Shown: piece after piece, positions 55,287 to 63,934 of the stretch
Layout of the letters: each line of letters starts with the position of its first letter
Numbering within the stretch: position 1 is the first letter of the stretch
NCBI RefSeq assembly: GCF_003315595.1
Contig: NZ_QNQU01000005.1
Location: 171,718 to 235,717, forward strand
Reading direction: 5' to 3'
Source: Pedobacter miscanthi
GTDB lineage: Bacteria > Bacteroidota > Bacteroidia > Sphingobacteriales > Sphingobacteriaceae
Length of the DNA stretch: 64,000 nt
Program-made: the position numbers and the translations under genes
The notes under the pieces: model-generated
What the model saw: the letters and a program-made list of their open reading frames with translations, nothing else
What the model was told of the DNA's origin: nothing
Databases searched by the model: none

Positions 55287-55966
55287 TACTCCGGCAGATT
55301 CCAGTCGATAGGGCTAAGGTTATTTTGCACCAAAAGCTGATTGGCTTTTGAGAAGTGTTTAGAACCGAAAAATCCATTATAGGCAGAAAAGGGTGACGGA
55401 TGCGCCGCAGTAAGCACATAATGCTTTTTCTGATCAATTAAAGCTGCTTTTTGTTGTGCATACTTACCCCATAAGAGAAAAACGATATGTTCGCGTTTTT
55501 GAGACAAAGCTTTAATAATTTCATCAGTAAAAATTTCCCAGCCCCGGTTCTGATGTGAGCCGGCTTCCGAAGCGCGGACGGTTAAAGTTGCATTCAGCAA
55601 TAGCACACCCTGCTCAGCCCAATGGGTTAAATGGCCATGGTTGGGTGTTTTAAAACCTTCAATATCGGTTTCCAGTTCTTTATAGATATTTTTTAACGAT
55701 GGCGGAACAGCTATGCCCCGTTGTACAGAAAAAGATAAGCCATGTGCCTGCCCGGCACCATGATAAGGATCCTGACCTAAAATCACCACTTTAACCTGAT
55801 CGAAGGGTGTAGTATTTAATGCATTGAAAATATCAGCACCTTTCGGATATACCGTTGCACCATTTTGTTTTTCCTCCTGTAAAAAAGACTTCAGGCTTTT
55901 CATGTAGTCTTTTTCAAATTCTTCTTCTAAAATGGCTAACCAACCTGGTTCTAATGCTGCAGACAT
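55286..55966 (-). CDS. ung: Uracil-DNA glycosylase
   Basis: 226-residue family-1 enzyme that excises uracil from DNA. The water-activating loop [11 protein letters not shown], the uracil-binding LLNATLTVR and the minor-groove loop [15 protein letters not shown] are all intact. It ends one base into the start of the hydrolase gene. Confidence 0.98.
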   Translation of the reverse strand: MSAALEPGWLAILEEEFEKDYMKSLKSFLQEEKQNGATVYPKGADIFNALNTTPFDQVKVVILGQDPYHGAGQAHGLSFSVQRGIAVPPSLKNIYKELETDIEGFKTPNHGHLTHWAEQGVLLLNATLTVRASEAGSHQNRGWEIFTDEIIKALSQKREHIVFLLWGKYAQQKAALIDQKKHYVLTAAHPSPFSAYNGFFGSKHFSKANQLLVQNNLSPIDWNLPE

Positions 55967-55973
55967 AGTATTG

Positions 55974-56103
55974 ATGTAAAATGTAATGATGTAAGATGTA
56001 TGATGTTTTTTTGGTTAATAGTTCATGTCTTGGATGGTTTAGCATAAGCCAATAGGCTATCTACCATGAGCCATCAAACTATGAACCATAAACTCACTCA
56101 AAA
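55974..56103. repeat. Low-complexity intergenic words
   Basis: GATGTAAAATGTAATGATGTAAGATGTATGATG is followed by ATAGTTCATG..., CCATGAGCCATCAAACTATGAACCATAAACTCA. These are degenerate short repeats like those at other gene ends here; no gene is seen. Confidence 0.6.
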
Positions 56104-56106
56104 AGT

Positions 56107-56625
56107 TTAAGATTTTTTCTTGTAAATCGCTAATAAATCACCTTCTAAAGATGTTTTAGGACCTTCGATGATACGGCCTAATTCATTTCCTTTTTTATCA
56201 AACACAATAAATGTAGGTACCCTCGAAATGTCCAGACCATCCAAAATGCCGTTTTCAGCTTTTTTATTTCCGTCAACAGCAATAATTTCTACATTTTTTT
56301 CTTTAAAATGCAGGGCATCTAAAATTTTAAAGAAGTTTGGTACGTTTGCTTTGCTGTCGCCACACCATGTGCCTAAAACTATCTTGATTTTTTCATTTTT
56401 AACCAGTTTTTTTAGTTCAATCATAGTTGCTGCATCTGGAACGTAGGCAGCATAAAGTGGATCGTACATCTCCTTAAATTCAGGGAAAGTGGTAATTCCC
56501 TCGCGGGTGCAGGCGTTGATCAGGATATCTTTATTGTGGACTTGATCGTGGATTTTTTTATTAACTTCTTGTGCAGAAACGTTCATTGCAAGTACGATTA
56601 GGGTTATGGATAATAGGAATTTCAT
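56107..56625 (-). CDS. Exported thioredoxin-family protein with single active-site cysteine
   Basis: 172 residues with signal peptide (to about 18, NVSAQE). A thioredoxin-like fold is evident from IVLGTWCGDSKANVPNF, VEIIAVDG and the cis-proline loop ISRVPTFIVFDKKG. The usual CxxC is Cys-Gly-Asp-Ser, so the resolving cysteine is absent; another cysteine (NACTR) occurs near residue 39. It may act as a monothiol reductase or a binding protein. It is monocistronic. Confidence 0.8.
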   Translation of the reverse strand: MKFLLSITLIVLAMNVSAQEVNKKIHDQVHNKDILINACTREGITTFPEFKEMYDPLYAAYVPDAATMIELKKLVKNEKIKIVLGTWCGDSKANVPNFFKILDALHFKEKNVEIIAVDGNKKAENGILDGLDISRVPTFIVFDKKGNELGRIIEGPKTSLEGDLLAIYKKKS

Positions 56626-56739
56626 AGCGGTATGATGGTTTTTTGTTGCTTTTAAATTTTTAATGAAATTATTGTTTTAAAATCTAATTTCTGCCATTTA
56701 AACACGATATTTGCAAAAAAAATTATTAGAATAAAATTT

Positions 56740-57279
56740 ATGCCAAATATTATCAGATTAATTGCGGGGTTTGCTTTATTGGGTGGCGCAGTAGCTTTAT
56801 TTGTTTTCGGTTTCTGGCCTTGGGGCATTATTGCCATTTTATTAGGAATAGTTGTGCTGGTAACTTATTTCTTCAATGAAAATATGCTGTTGGCCCAATG
56901 GTTTCTTAGAAAAGACAACATGCCTAAAGCAAAAATGTTTTTAAACCGCATTACCGATTACGAAAAACAGTTGATTAAAGCACAGCACGGTTATTATAAC
57001 TTATTGATTGGTTTAATCGAAAGCCGCACTGCACCGATGCAGAGTGAAAAATATTTTAAAAAGTCGCTTGCTTTGGGCATGCACATGGATCATAATGTTG
57101 CCCTGGCTAAATTAAGCTTAGCTGGTATAGCAATGGCAAAACGTAATAAACGCGAAGCAACCATGTACCTTGCAGAAGCAAAAAAAGCAGATAAGAATAA
57201 GTTATTGGCCGATCAGATTAAACAGATGAAAGATCAGATGGGCATGATGGACAAGCAACAACAGGTTCGTTACAGATAG
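56740..57279 (+). CDS. Membrane-anchored helical-repeat protein, unknown
   Basis: 179 residues. Two close N-terminal membrane helices (IIRLIAGFALLGGAVALFVF and WGIIAILLGIVVLVTYFF) are followed by ~120 cytosolic residues with TPR-like helix pairs (AKMFLNRITDYEKQLIKAQHGYYNLLIGLIE; EKYFKKSLALGM; ALAKLSLAGIAMAKRNKREATMYLAEAKK) and a glutamine-rich tail. No enzymatic motif is seen. It could be a scaffold; the assignment stops at fold level. Confidence 0.65.
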   Translation: MPNIIRLIAGFALLGGAVALFVFGFWPWGIIAILLGIVVLVTYFFNENMLLAQWFLRKDNMPKAKMFLNRITDYEKQLIKAQHGYYNLLIGLIESRTAPMQSEKYFKKSLALGMHMDHNVALAKLSLAGIAMAKRNKREATMYLAEAKKADKNKLLADQIKQMKDQMGMMDKQQQVRYR

Positions 57280-57298
57280 TATTAAACGTATTCGTTTG

Positions 57299-57329
57299 AA
57301 GCCATTTCATAATTGAGATGGCTTTTTTT
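57299..57329 (+). terminator. Rho-independent terminator
   Basis: AAGCCATTTC (57299-57308) pairs with GAGATGGCTT (57315-57324), with one G-T pair, a 6-nt loop and a run of T. Confidence 0.88.
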
Positions 57330-57339
57330 ATGGAGAAAA

Positions 57340-57415
57340 CGTCATTTCGAGCGAAGTCGAGAAATCTACCTTGAGATGGATCTCTCCACTCCACTATGTT
57401 CCGGTCGAGATGACG
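57340..57415. repeat. Dispersed palindromic repeat
   Basis: CGTCATTTCGAGCGAAGTC to GGTCGAGATGACG, directly after the terminator of the membrane protein gene and before the stop of the convergent gene. Confidence 0.85.
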
Positions 57416-57456
57416 ACCCTTTAGTATTGGAAACGATGCAAATACTGATGCCATAA

Positions 57457-57954
57457 TTACAAAGGATCCCTTCCGATAAACCTTTCTTCACCTAATAAAA
57501 AACCAATTGCTTTGTTAACATTCTTCTCTACCGATTCATCCGTTTTAAGGTTGGCTATGTAACGAACAATTTCTTTTTGCAGGTAAGGGGCGAGGCTATC
57601 GAATATATCTTTTGCTTTTTTATTTCCCGCTAAGGCCTGCTCCAATTTTGGATTCATTTCAATGAAACGTTCTTCAGCATCAAATTCAATTTCGAAAATA
57701 GCATTATCGCCAATATCCTTCTTAGCAGCTTTTCGCATCGGCGTGTTGAGATACAAACGCCAATCGCCGGCATATTTTACCAGAGTCTGTTTAAACTCAT
57801 GGCCATCAATTTTCATGATAACGGGTAATTGTCCTTTATTTTTACCTGCCTGTTTAAAGATATATTCCAAGGTTTTTACGGGTATAAAAACAAAGGGGTT
57901 AATGCCTATAATTTTAATCTCAGCCTTAAAAGGTTTAGGTTTTTTGATCTCCAT
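57457..57954 (-). CDS. YdeI/OmpD-associated DUF1905 protein
   Basis: 165 residues. The N-terminal DUF1905 beta-barrel (FKAEIKIIGINPFVFIPV, HEFKQTLVKYAGDWRLYLNTPMRKAAKKDIGD) is followed by the YdeI helical domain (LEQALAGNKKAKDIFDSLAPYLQKEIVRYIANLKTDESVEKNVNKAIGFL). Homologues are associated with resistance to cationic peptides in some bacteria; the mechanism is unknown. Confidence 0.85.
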   Translation of the reverse strand: MEIKKPKPFKAEIKIIGINPFVFIPVKTLEYIFKQAGKNKGQLPVIMKIDGHEFKQTLVKYAGDWRLYLNTPMRKAAKKDIGDNAIFEIEFDAEERFIEMNPKLEQALAGNKKAKDIFDSLAPYLQKEIVRYIANLKTDESVEKNVNKAIGFLLGEERFIGRDPL

Positions 57955-58130
57955 TGTTTAAAGATATTGCGTTTCATTAAAAATCCATAATCATAAATCA
58001 CTAAACCTTATCTCTGCGACTACGTTTATATTCATCGCCAGCCGCTAAGCGCCTTTCGCTCTGCGCTCTTCTTAAAAAATCAAAACCAAATGCCATTTTT
58101 CATTGTAGTTTATATAAAAATCTTAATCCC

Positions 58131-58685
58131 ATGGCAACATCACAAGAAGGAAGTACAAACAATACTCAGGAAGAAAATAATATTAAAGATCTTGGTGGCA
58201 AAGCAGCCATCGAAAAACTCAGAGAACTGGCAGATAAGGCCGAAAGCTGTTTTTTCTGTACCAATATTAAAACGGGTATTCCATTATCAGTTAGGCCAAT
58301 GGCTATCCAGCAGGTCGACGATGAAGGTAATATCTGGTTTATGAGCATGAAAGACAGTCATAAAAATGAAGAGATTTCTACTGATCCCTTTACCCATTTA
58401 TTATTTCAGGCGGGCGCACATTCGGGCTTTGTTAATATTTATGGTATTTCAGAAATCAGCAGAGATCAGGCTAAGATTGATGAACTTTGGAGTCCGTTTA
58501 TTAAAACCTGGTTTCAGGGAGGAAAAGACGATCCGAATATTACACTGATTAAAGTAATCCCTTCTGAAGGATACTATTGGGATACAAAACACGGAACTGC
58601 TGTAGCATTTTTGAAAATGGCAGCATCCGTAATTACCGGAAAAACAATGGATGATTCGGTAGAAGGAACTTTGGAGGTGGATTAA
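58131..58685 (+). CDS. General-stress pyridoxamine 5'-phosphate oxidase-like flavoprotein
   Basis: 184 residues. The split-barrel FMN-binding fold of the YdaG/general stress protein 26 group is visible (CFFCTNIKTGIPLSVRPMAIQQVDDEGNIWFMS, THLLFQAG, INIYG-like strand VNIYGISEI, and WFQGGKDDPNITLIKVIPSEGYYWD). These proteins bind flavin and are induced by stress; true pyridoxamine-phosphate oxidase activity is unlikely. Confidence 0.88.
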   Translation: MATSQEGSTNNTQEENNIKDLGGKAAIEKLRELADKAESCFFCTNIKTGIPLSVRPMAIQQVDDEGNIWFMSMKDSHKNEEISTDPFTHLLFQAGAHSGFVNIYGISEISRDQAKIDELWSPFIKTWFQGGKDDPNITLIKVIPSEGYYWDTKHGTAVAFLKMAASVITGKTMDDSVEGTLEVD

Positions 58686-58691
58686 GCTAAT

Positions 58692-58803
58692 CGTCATGCT
58701 GAATTTATTTCATTAGCTATTTCCATTGTTTTTTAATTGTCTAATGGCTACTTCGTGGTCAGCATCTAGCTCGAGTAGACCCTGAAATGAATTCAGGGTG
58801 ACG
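58692..58803. repeat. Palindromic repeat variant
   Basis: TCGTCATGCTGAATTTATTTC at one end and GACCCTGAAATGAATTCAGGGTGACG at the other form partial inverted arms of the CGTCA(CC)CTGAA variant. Confidence 0.65.
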
Positions 58804-58809
58804 TATAGT

Positions 58810-59022
58810 TTATTTGTCTCCTAAATAATCGAATCCTTCAAATTCTTCTCTTTGAGCTCTTTTGCTTAAGATATCTTCATCTTCAGCCTGGTTTCTTGAG
58901 AAAAATAAGGCTTCGGCCTGGATTCTTTTTATTAATTGGCGAACTAAAGTTAAATCAAAAGCATCTTTGCTTAATTTAATGCAGTATTCTCTTTCGTTGA
59001 TTTCTAAACTTGACGTATTCAT
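58810..59022 (-). CDS. Small charged protein, unknown
   Basis: 70 residues, helical and highly charged: YCIKLSKDAFDLTLVRQLIKRIQAEALFF, then an acidic tail EDEDILSKRAQREEFEGFDYLGDK. The size and a helical N-terminus with an acidic end resemble antitoxins or adaptor proteins, but no toxin gene is adjacent. It is downstream of the lysS terminator. Confidence 0.5.
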   Translation of the reverse strand: MNTSSLEINEREYCIKLSKDAFDLTLVRQLIKRIQAEALFFSRNQAEDEDILSKRAQREEFEGFDYLGDK

Positions 59023-59059
59023 AAGGCAATGATTTATTTATCGATTGCTGTAAATATAG

Positions 59060-59094
59060 AAAAGGCTTGCTAAACAATTGTTAGCAAGCCTTTT
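59060..59094. terminator. Strong 14-bp hairpin terminator after lysS
   Basis: AAAAGGCTTGCTAA (59060-59073) pairs perfectly with TTAGCAAGCCTTTT (59081-59094) around a 7-nt loop; read on the minus strand it ends in U-rich sequence about 65 bases after the lysS stop. Confidence 0.9.
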
Positions 59095-59159
59095 AAGTTT
59101 TTGTTATGTTTGTGTTAACACTAAAAGCGTATTTTCACCGTTAGGAAAGCCTTTTTTAA

Positions 59160-60869
59160 CTATTTATGTGATAAAAACAAACCATCATCGGTTTTGGCAA
59201 CCTTTAAAATGCCTTTACCGGTTAATGCTTTTAAAGTAGTATCCCACTTTTTATTGCTCCAATCGGCCAGTTTTGCCTTTACATCTGTTAACAGATATTG
59301 TTCGCCTTCTGAAACCAATGCATATAATTCTGCTTCTTCTGGTGTTAACTCTAATTTCTTTTTCTCCGGACGCATCTGCGGGAAGAATAACACTTCCTGG
59401 ATGGTACTTTGATTGGTCATTAACATTACGATACGATCGATACCAAAACCTAAACCCGAGGTAGGAGGCATACCATATTCTAAAGCACGTACAAAATCGT
59501 CGTCCATTGCCATAGCCTCGGCATCACCACGATCGGCCAGTTTCAGCTGATCTTCAAAACGTTCTTTCTGATCAATCGGATCGTTCAGCTCTGAATAAGC
59601 ATTTCCGATTTCTTTACCATTCACAAAAATTTCGAAACGCTCTACCAATCCTTCTGCGCTGCGGTGTTTTTTAGCAAGCGGTGTCATTTCGATTGGGTAA
59701 TCGGTAATAAAAGTAGGCTGGATTAAATTGGCTTCTACTTTTTCGCTGAAAATTTCGTCTACTAATTTACCACGACCCATGGTAGAATCGGTTTCGATAC
59801 CTAAAGAAGCACAGGTTTGCAAAAGTTCTTCTTCAGTCATTTTCGAAACATCAATTCCGGTGTATTTTTGGATTGATTCGTACATGGTCAGTTTTTCGTA
59901 TGGTCCTTCGAAATTGATTTCGTTTTCGCCAACTTTAACTACAGCAGAACCATTGGTTGCAATGGCTACCTTTTCCAAACATTCTTCAACCATAGCCATC
60001 ATCCAGATATAATCTTTATAGGCTATATAAATTTCCATTGAGGTATATTCCGGATTATGTGTACGGTCCATGCCTTCGTTGCGGAACATTTTACCGAACT
60101 CGTAAACACCGTCGAAACCTGCAACAATCAGTCTTTTCAGATACAGCTCATTTGCAATACGAAGGTAAAGCGGCATATCCAAAGTATTGTGGTGCGTAGC
60201 AAAAGGACGTGCGGCGGCACCACCATGGATAGGCTGCAGGATAGGGGTTTCTACCTCCATCCAGCCTTGCTCATCAAAGTAATTGCGCATGCTGTTAATT
60301 ACCTTGCTGCGTTTGATAAAAATCTGTTTGTAATCAGGATTTACCGTTAAATCTACATAACGCATGCGGTAACGCAGTTCAGGATTGGTAAAGCCATCAT
60401 ATACATTGCCTTCATCATCACGTTTTACAATAGGTAAAGGGCGTAAAGATTTAGCTAAAACGGTAAAACCGGTAACATGGATAGAAATTTCTCCTGTTTG
60501 AGTGGTAAAAACGTAACCCGTAATCCCGATAAAATCGCCGATATCCAAAAGCTTTTTGAATACCGTGTTATATAAGGTTTTATCATCGCCAGGACAAAGC
60601 TCATCTCTCTTTAAATAAATCTGGATACGGCCTGTCGAATCCTGTAATTCTGCAAAAGATGCTGCACCCATAATGTTACGGCCCATAATACGGCCTGCTA
60701 AACTAACGGTCTTATAAGCAGTTTTATCTTTTTCGTAATTTGCTAAAATGTAGGCAGCAGTTACATTAATTTCGTATGCTTCTGCCGGATAAGGCTCAAT
60801 GCCTAACTGGCGTAGTTGTTTTAACGACTCACGTCGTAATACTTCTTGTTCTGATAATCCTATACTCAT
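59160..60869 (-). CDS. lysS: Lysyl-tRNA synthetase (class II)
   Basis: 569 residues from the ATG at 60869 (MSIGLSEQEVLRRE); the frame runs six codons further to a TTG. An N-terminal OB-fold anticodon-binding domain (SLAGRIMGRNIMGAASFAELQDSTGRIQIYLK) is followed by the class II core with motif 2 (FRNEGMDRTHNPEYTSME) and motif 3 (GLGFGIDRIVMLMT). It ends in a ~65-residue extension (TPEEAELYALVSEG...), known from other Bacteroidota LysS. It charges tRNA-Lys. Confidence 0.98.
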   Translation of the reverse strand: MSIGLSEQEVLRRESLKQLRQLGIEPYPAEAYEINVTAAYILANYEKDKTAYKTVSLAGRIMGRNIMGAASFAELQDSTGRIQIYLKRDELCPGDDKTLYNTVFKKLLDIGDFIGITGYVFTTQTGEISIHVTGFTVLAKSLRPLPIVKRDDEGNVYDGFTNPELRYRMRYVDLTVNPDYKQIFIKRSKVINSMRNYFDEQGWMEVETPILQPIHGGAAARPFATHHNTLDMPLYLRIANELYLKRLIVAGFDGVYEFGKMFRNEGMDRTHNPEYTSMEIYIAYKDYIWMMAMVEECLEKVAIATNGSAVVKVGENEINFEGPYEKLTMYESIQKYTGIDVSKMTEEELLQTCASLGIETDSTMGRGKLVDEIFSEKVEANLIQPTFITDYPIEMTPLAKKHRSAEGLVERFEIFVNGKEIGNAYSELNDPIDQKERFEDQLKLADRGDAEAMAMDDDFVRALEYGMPPTSGLGFGIDRIVMLMTNQSTIQEVLFFPQMRPEKKKLELTPEEAELYALVSEGEQYLLTDVKAKLADWSNKKWDTTLKALTGKGILKVAKTDDGLFLSHK

Positions 60870-60884
60870 TTCGGGTATTTTTTG

Positions 60885-60892
60885 CAAAAGTA
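60885..60892 (-). promoter_or_regulatory. Candidate -7 element of lysS
   Basis: Read on the minus strand the bases are TACTTTTG, matching TAnnTTTG, about 15 bases upstream of the ATG. This supports the start at 60869, since the longer frame would begin inside the promoter. Confidence 0.5.
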
Positions 60893-60988
60893 ATGAATTA
60901 CTTCGTTATTGCGAGGAACGAAGCCATCTTAAAGCAGTAGAAATTGATTTTTTAATTGATAATGATGTTGGATACAATCTGGTTTTAA

Positions 60989-62905
60989 CTAAGATTCTGC
61001 TTCTACGCCTTCTTCATACATCTCATTAATCGCATCCGCATATTTCTTTTCTACAATGCGGCGTTTAACTTTCATGGTTGGGGTAATTTCTCCTTCATCG
61101 ATATTGAAAGGATTACGTTTGATCTTGAAGTTTTTAATGCGTTCAAATTTAGCCAGTTCGTTAGAGATTTTCTTAATATCCTGCTCCATCCAGTCGATAA
61201 TTTCTTGGTTACGGATAAAAGGATCAGCTTCATCGAAAAAGGATGGTTGAAGTTTAAAGGTTTCTTCGAGTGTTTCCCTGTTTGGGATAATGATGGCGGT
61301 AATAAATTCGCGTTTATCGCCAATCAAAAATAACTGGTCAATTTTTGGACTCTTTAAATAAATATTTTCTACCGGTGTAGGATATACATTTTTGCCATAG
61401 GCATTTACGATCATGTTTTTTAAACGATCGGTAATCTGCAGGTTTCCTTTATAAAACCGGCCAATATCGCCGGTGTGGAACCACATATCTTTATCAATTG
61501 CTTCGGCAGTTTCTGCAGGTTTGTTAAAATAACCTTTCATTACACAATGTCCGCGTACAATTACTTCACCTTCTGCACATTCAAAATCTTCGTTAAAAGT
61601 GTTGTGTGTTTGGATACTGAGCATTTCTTTGCTTTCCACATCCTGTATCCCAACCTCAATACCGGGAATTATGCGTCCTACTGTACCATAAACTTGTCGG
61701 TGGTATTCCGTAACCGACATTACCGGCGAAGTTTCTGTTAAGCCAAAACCTTCCAGTATTTTAATGCCCAGATCGCCAAAAAACTCACCCACATTTTTAG
61801 GTAAGGCAGCACCTCCGGAAATCATGAATTTTAAACGCCCACCAGTTTTTTCTTTGATTTTGCTGAACACCAGTTTCTCGGCTATGCCTTTTTTTGCAGA
61901 TAGAATTAACCCGGGATTTTTGCCAGCTTCTTTTGCTATGCGGTATTTATTCCCGGTTTCTAATGCCCAGGTAAATATTTTTGCTTTTGTTCCACCACCT
62001 GCGGTTCCTCCTTTTATTGCTTTATCATGTATACGCTCCAGCAAACGGGGCACACAGCTCATCACGGTTGGACGCACTTCACCCATGTTTTTTGCCAGTA
62101 ACTCTAAACTTTGTGCGAAAGCAATTTTACAGCCCTGAGCACAGCAAACATGATAGGTAGCAGTACGCTCGAACACATGCGACAATGGTAAAAACGAAAG
62201 GAAAGTTTCTGTTTGGTCAATCACCGGGATCTGCTGCAAACAAACCTCTACATTTTTGACGAAGTTATAATGGGTTAACATTACCCCTTTTGGCGTGCCG
62301 GTAGTACCAGAGGTATATATTAAAGAAGAAACATCTTCCGGTAATACTAAGCTTCTGCACTGGTCTATTTCGGCCCTTTCAGCTGCGGTAACCTGGTGTT
62401 TAAGTGCCAAGATATCGGAAAAAGCGATTACTTCTACATTTACATCTGCAGAGATAGTAACTTTTTCAAAATCCTTAAAAGCCGGGATGATATATTTTAA
62501 TGCTTTACAATTGGCAGCAACTTTTAAAACCTTGCGGTATAGGAAATTATTCCCAACAAGAATGGCTTTTACGCCAGAGTCATTAATAATATAAGCTACT
62601 TCCTGCTCAGATAGCGTAGGGTAGATAGAAACATTAATTACACCAATCTGCTGGATTCCCTGATCATAATAAACGTATTCAGGCGAATTTTCGATCATTA
62701 AACCTAAACGATCGCCTTTTTTTATGCCTTTTTCCAAAAAGAATGCAGAAACTGCATCGGCTCTTTTTAGGGTATCCTCGTAAGAAATTTCAACCCATTC
62801 TGCACCCTGTTTATGGATCAGAAAGGTTTCTTGTGGTTGGTGTATATTTTTTACAACATTCCGCAACAGGGTAGGGACCGTTGAAAATTCGTTTATTAAT
62901 GGCAT
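60989..62905 (-). CDS. Long-chain acyl-CoA synthetase (AMP-forming)
   Basis: 638 residues. AMP-binding family: phosphate-binding loop LIYTSGTTGTPKGVMLTHYN, the A5-like motif LEGFGLTETSPVMSV, WFHTGDIGRF and RLKNMIVNAYGKNVYP. The length and the FADD15-like order identify a long-chain fatty acid-CoA ligase that activates fatty acids for beta-oxidation or lipid synthesis. It is monocistronic, no other fatty-acid gene nearby. Confidence 0.93.
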   Translation of the reverse strand: MPLINEFSTVPTLLRNVVKNIHQPQETFLIHKQGAEWVEISYEDTLKRADAVSAFFLEKGIKKGDRLGLMIENSPEYVYYDQGIQQIGVINVSIYPTLSEQEVAYIINDSGVKAILVGNNFLYRKVLKVAANCKALKYIIPAFKDFEKVTISADVNVEVIAFSDILALKHQVTAAERAEIDQCRSLVLPEDVSSLIYTSGTTGTPKGVMLTHYNFVKNVEVCLQQIPVIDQTETFLSFLPLSHVFERTATYHVCCAQGCKIAFAQSLELLAKNMGEVRPTVMSCVPRLLERIHDKAIKGGTAGGGTKAKIFTWALETGNKYRIAKEAGKNPGLILSAKKGIAEKLVFSKIKEKTGGRLKFMISGGAALPKNVGEFFGDLGIKILEGFGLTETSPVMSVTEYHRQVYGTVGRIIPGIEVGIQDVESKEMLSIQTHNTFNEDFECAEGEVIVRGHCVMKGYFNKPAETAEAIDKDMWFHTGDIGRFYKGNLQITDRLKNMIVNAYGKNVYPTPVENIYLKSPKIDQLFLIGDKREFITAIIIPNRETLEETFKLQPSFFDEADPFIRNQEIIDWMEQDIKKISNELAKFERIKNFKIKRNPFNIDEGEITPTMKVKRRIVEKKYADAINEMYEEGVEAES

Positions 62906-62995
62906 TGCTCGTAATTGGTTCGCTGAATATAATTAACAATTATAAGGCTTTTTGGTTTAAAAATACAAATTGGCGTTAGGGTTTCTTCCATACCT

Positions 62996-63598
62996 GTCAT
63001 CCTGAGTGCAACGAAGGATCTTTATAGAATACACTAGCTTTACTTCGATACGACCTTTACGTAATAATATTTGTCCGCCCATCTGCTCAGTATTGCCTCG
63101 GCTCGCCGCCGCCGAAGGGCTCTTACCTTTTTCTTGATAAAAAGGTAACCAAAAATCAAGGCTTGGATCTGATGTCGGATAAATTCTTTAAAGCTTTGAC
63201 GGCGGCAGAATCTAGGCTTTTTTCCTTGCTTTATTCCACCGCTCTCGCTTGATTCTGCTTTGGGTTGTGCTGGGTTGAATAGAAATGCTAAAGCTTTAAC
63301 GTTTTCTCCTTCCATCATGTCCTATGCCGGATGGGCAGGGCGCAGAGTAAGTTTTCACATTATTTCTATTGCGCTTACTTCATCAGCAAAGACTGTTACT
63401 TTTTTTTGATATGCCTTAGCCATGATGACGATTTTATATGAATGCAAGTGAAAAGAATAATAATCTGCCTTATCTGCTGATTTTAAATCTGCGAATATCT
63501 GCGGGAAAAATGGGAGAATAAGCCTGTGAAAACAAACTTCCTGAAACGTAAAAAAGGTTCCATAAAATGAAACCTTTTCTTATAAATTTTAGATCCGA
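62996..63598. repeat. Long intergenic repeat region without a gene
   Basis: It starts with a TGTCATCCTGAGTGCAACGAAGGATCT palindromic-family fragment. Around 63110-63165 is CTCTTACCTTTTTCTTGATAAAAAGGTAACC, an inverted repeat (ACCTTTTT/AAAAAGGT) of a word found repeatedly in Bacteroidota intergenic DNA. A 92-codon open frame on the minus strand covers 63040-63318, but its translation is low-complexity and basic and looks like repeat-derived noise. 63543-63582 resembles a terminator for the ErpA-type gene. Confidence 0.65.
63549..63578 (-). terminator. Probable terminator of the ErpA/IscA-type gene
   Basis: AAAAAGGTTCCAT and ATGAAACCTTTTC can pair with one mismatch around a short AAA loop, about 20 bases beyond the stop on the minus strand, followed in that direction by a run of U. 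Confidence 0.7.
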
Positions 63599-63925
63599 TT
63601 AAACTGAAAAACTCTCACCACAGCCACAGCTACGGCTTGCATTCGGGTTGATAAAATTAAAACCTTTTCCGTTTAAACCATCCGTGAAATCAAGTTCAGT
63701 TCCGGCCAGATAAAGGAATGATTTCATGTCTAACGCAATTTTGATTCCTCTGTCTTCAAAAAACTGATCGCCTTTTTGCTCTTCGTTATCAAAATCAAGA
63801 TTGTATGATAAACCCGAACAGCCACCACCTTTTACCGAAACACGTAAAAAGTAATCAGAACCCATTTCCGAATCCTGCATTAAGTGGGTGATTTTTTCTT
63901 TTGCTTTATCTGTTATCGTAATCAT
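63599..63925 (-). CDS. A-type iron-sulfur cluster carrier (ErpA/IscA/SufA family)
   Basis: 108 residues. The three cluster-binding cysteines are present: Cys36 (GGGCSGLSY) and Cys100/Cys102 (SRSCGCGESF). The fold strands (YFLRVSVKGGGCSG, GIKIALDMKSFLYLAGTELDFTDG) are typical. It accepts Fe-S clusters from the SUF/ISC scaffold and passes them to apo-proteins. Neighbouring suf genes are not in view, so which paralogue it is cannot be decided. Confidence 0.95.
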   Translation of the reverse strand: MITITDKAKEKITHLMQDSEMGSDYFLRVSVKGGGCSGLSYNLDFDNEEQKGDQFFEDRGIKIALDMKSFLYLAGTELDFTDGLNGKGFNFINPNASRSCGCGESFSV

Positions 63926-63934
63926 AGTAGTATC

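Noticed and set aside
58810..59022. Antitoxin of a toxin-antitoxin pair
   Set aside because: The size and charge pattern would fit, but there is no adjacent small toxin-like gene and no DNA-binding motif.
63040..63318. A 92-codon open frame on the minus strand
   Set aside because: The translation is basic and low-complexity, lies across a recognised intergenic repeat (TTTTTCTTGATAAAAAGGTAACC) and has no domain; judged a by-product of the repeat.
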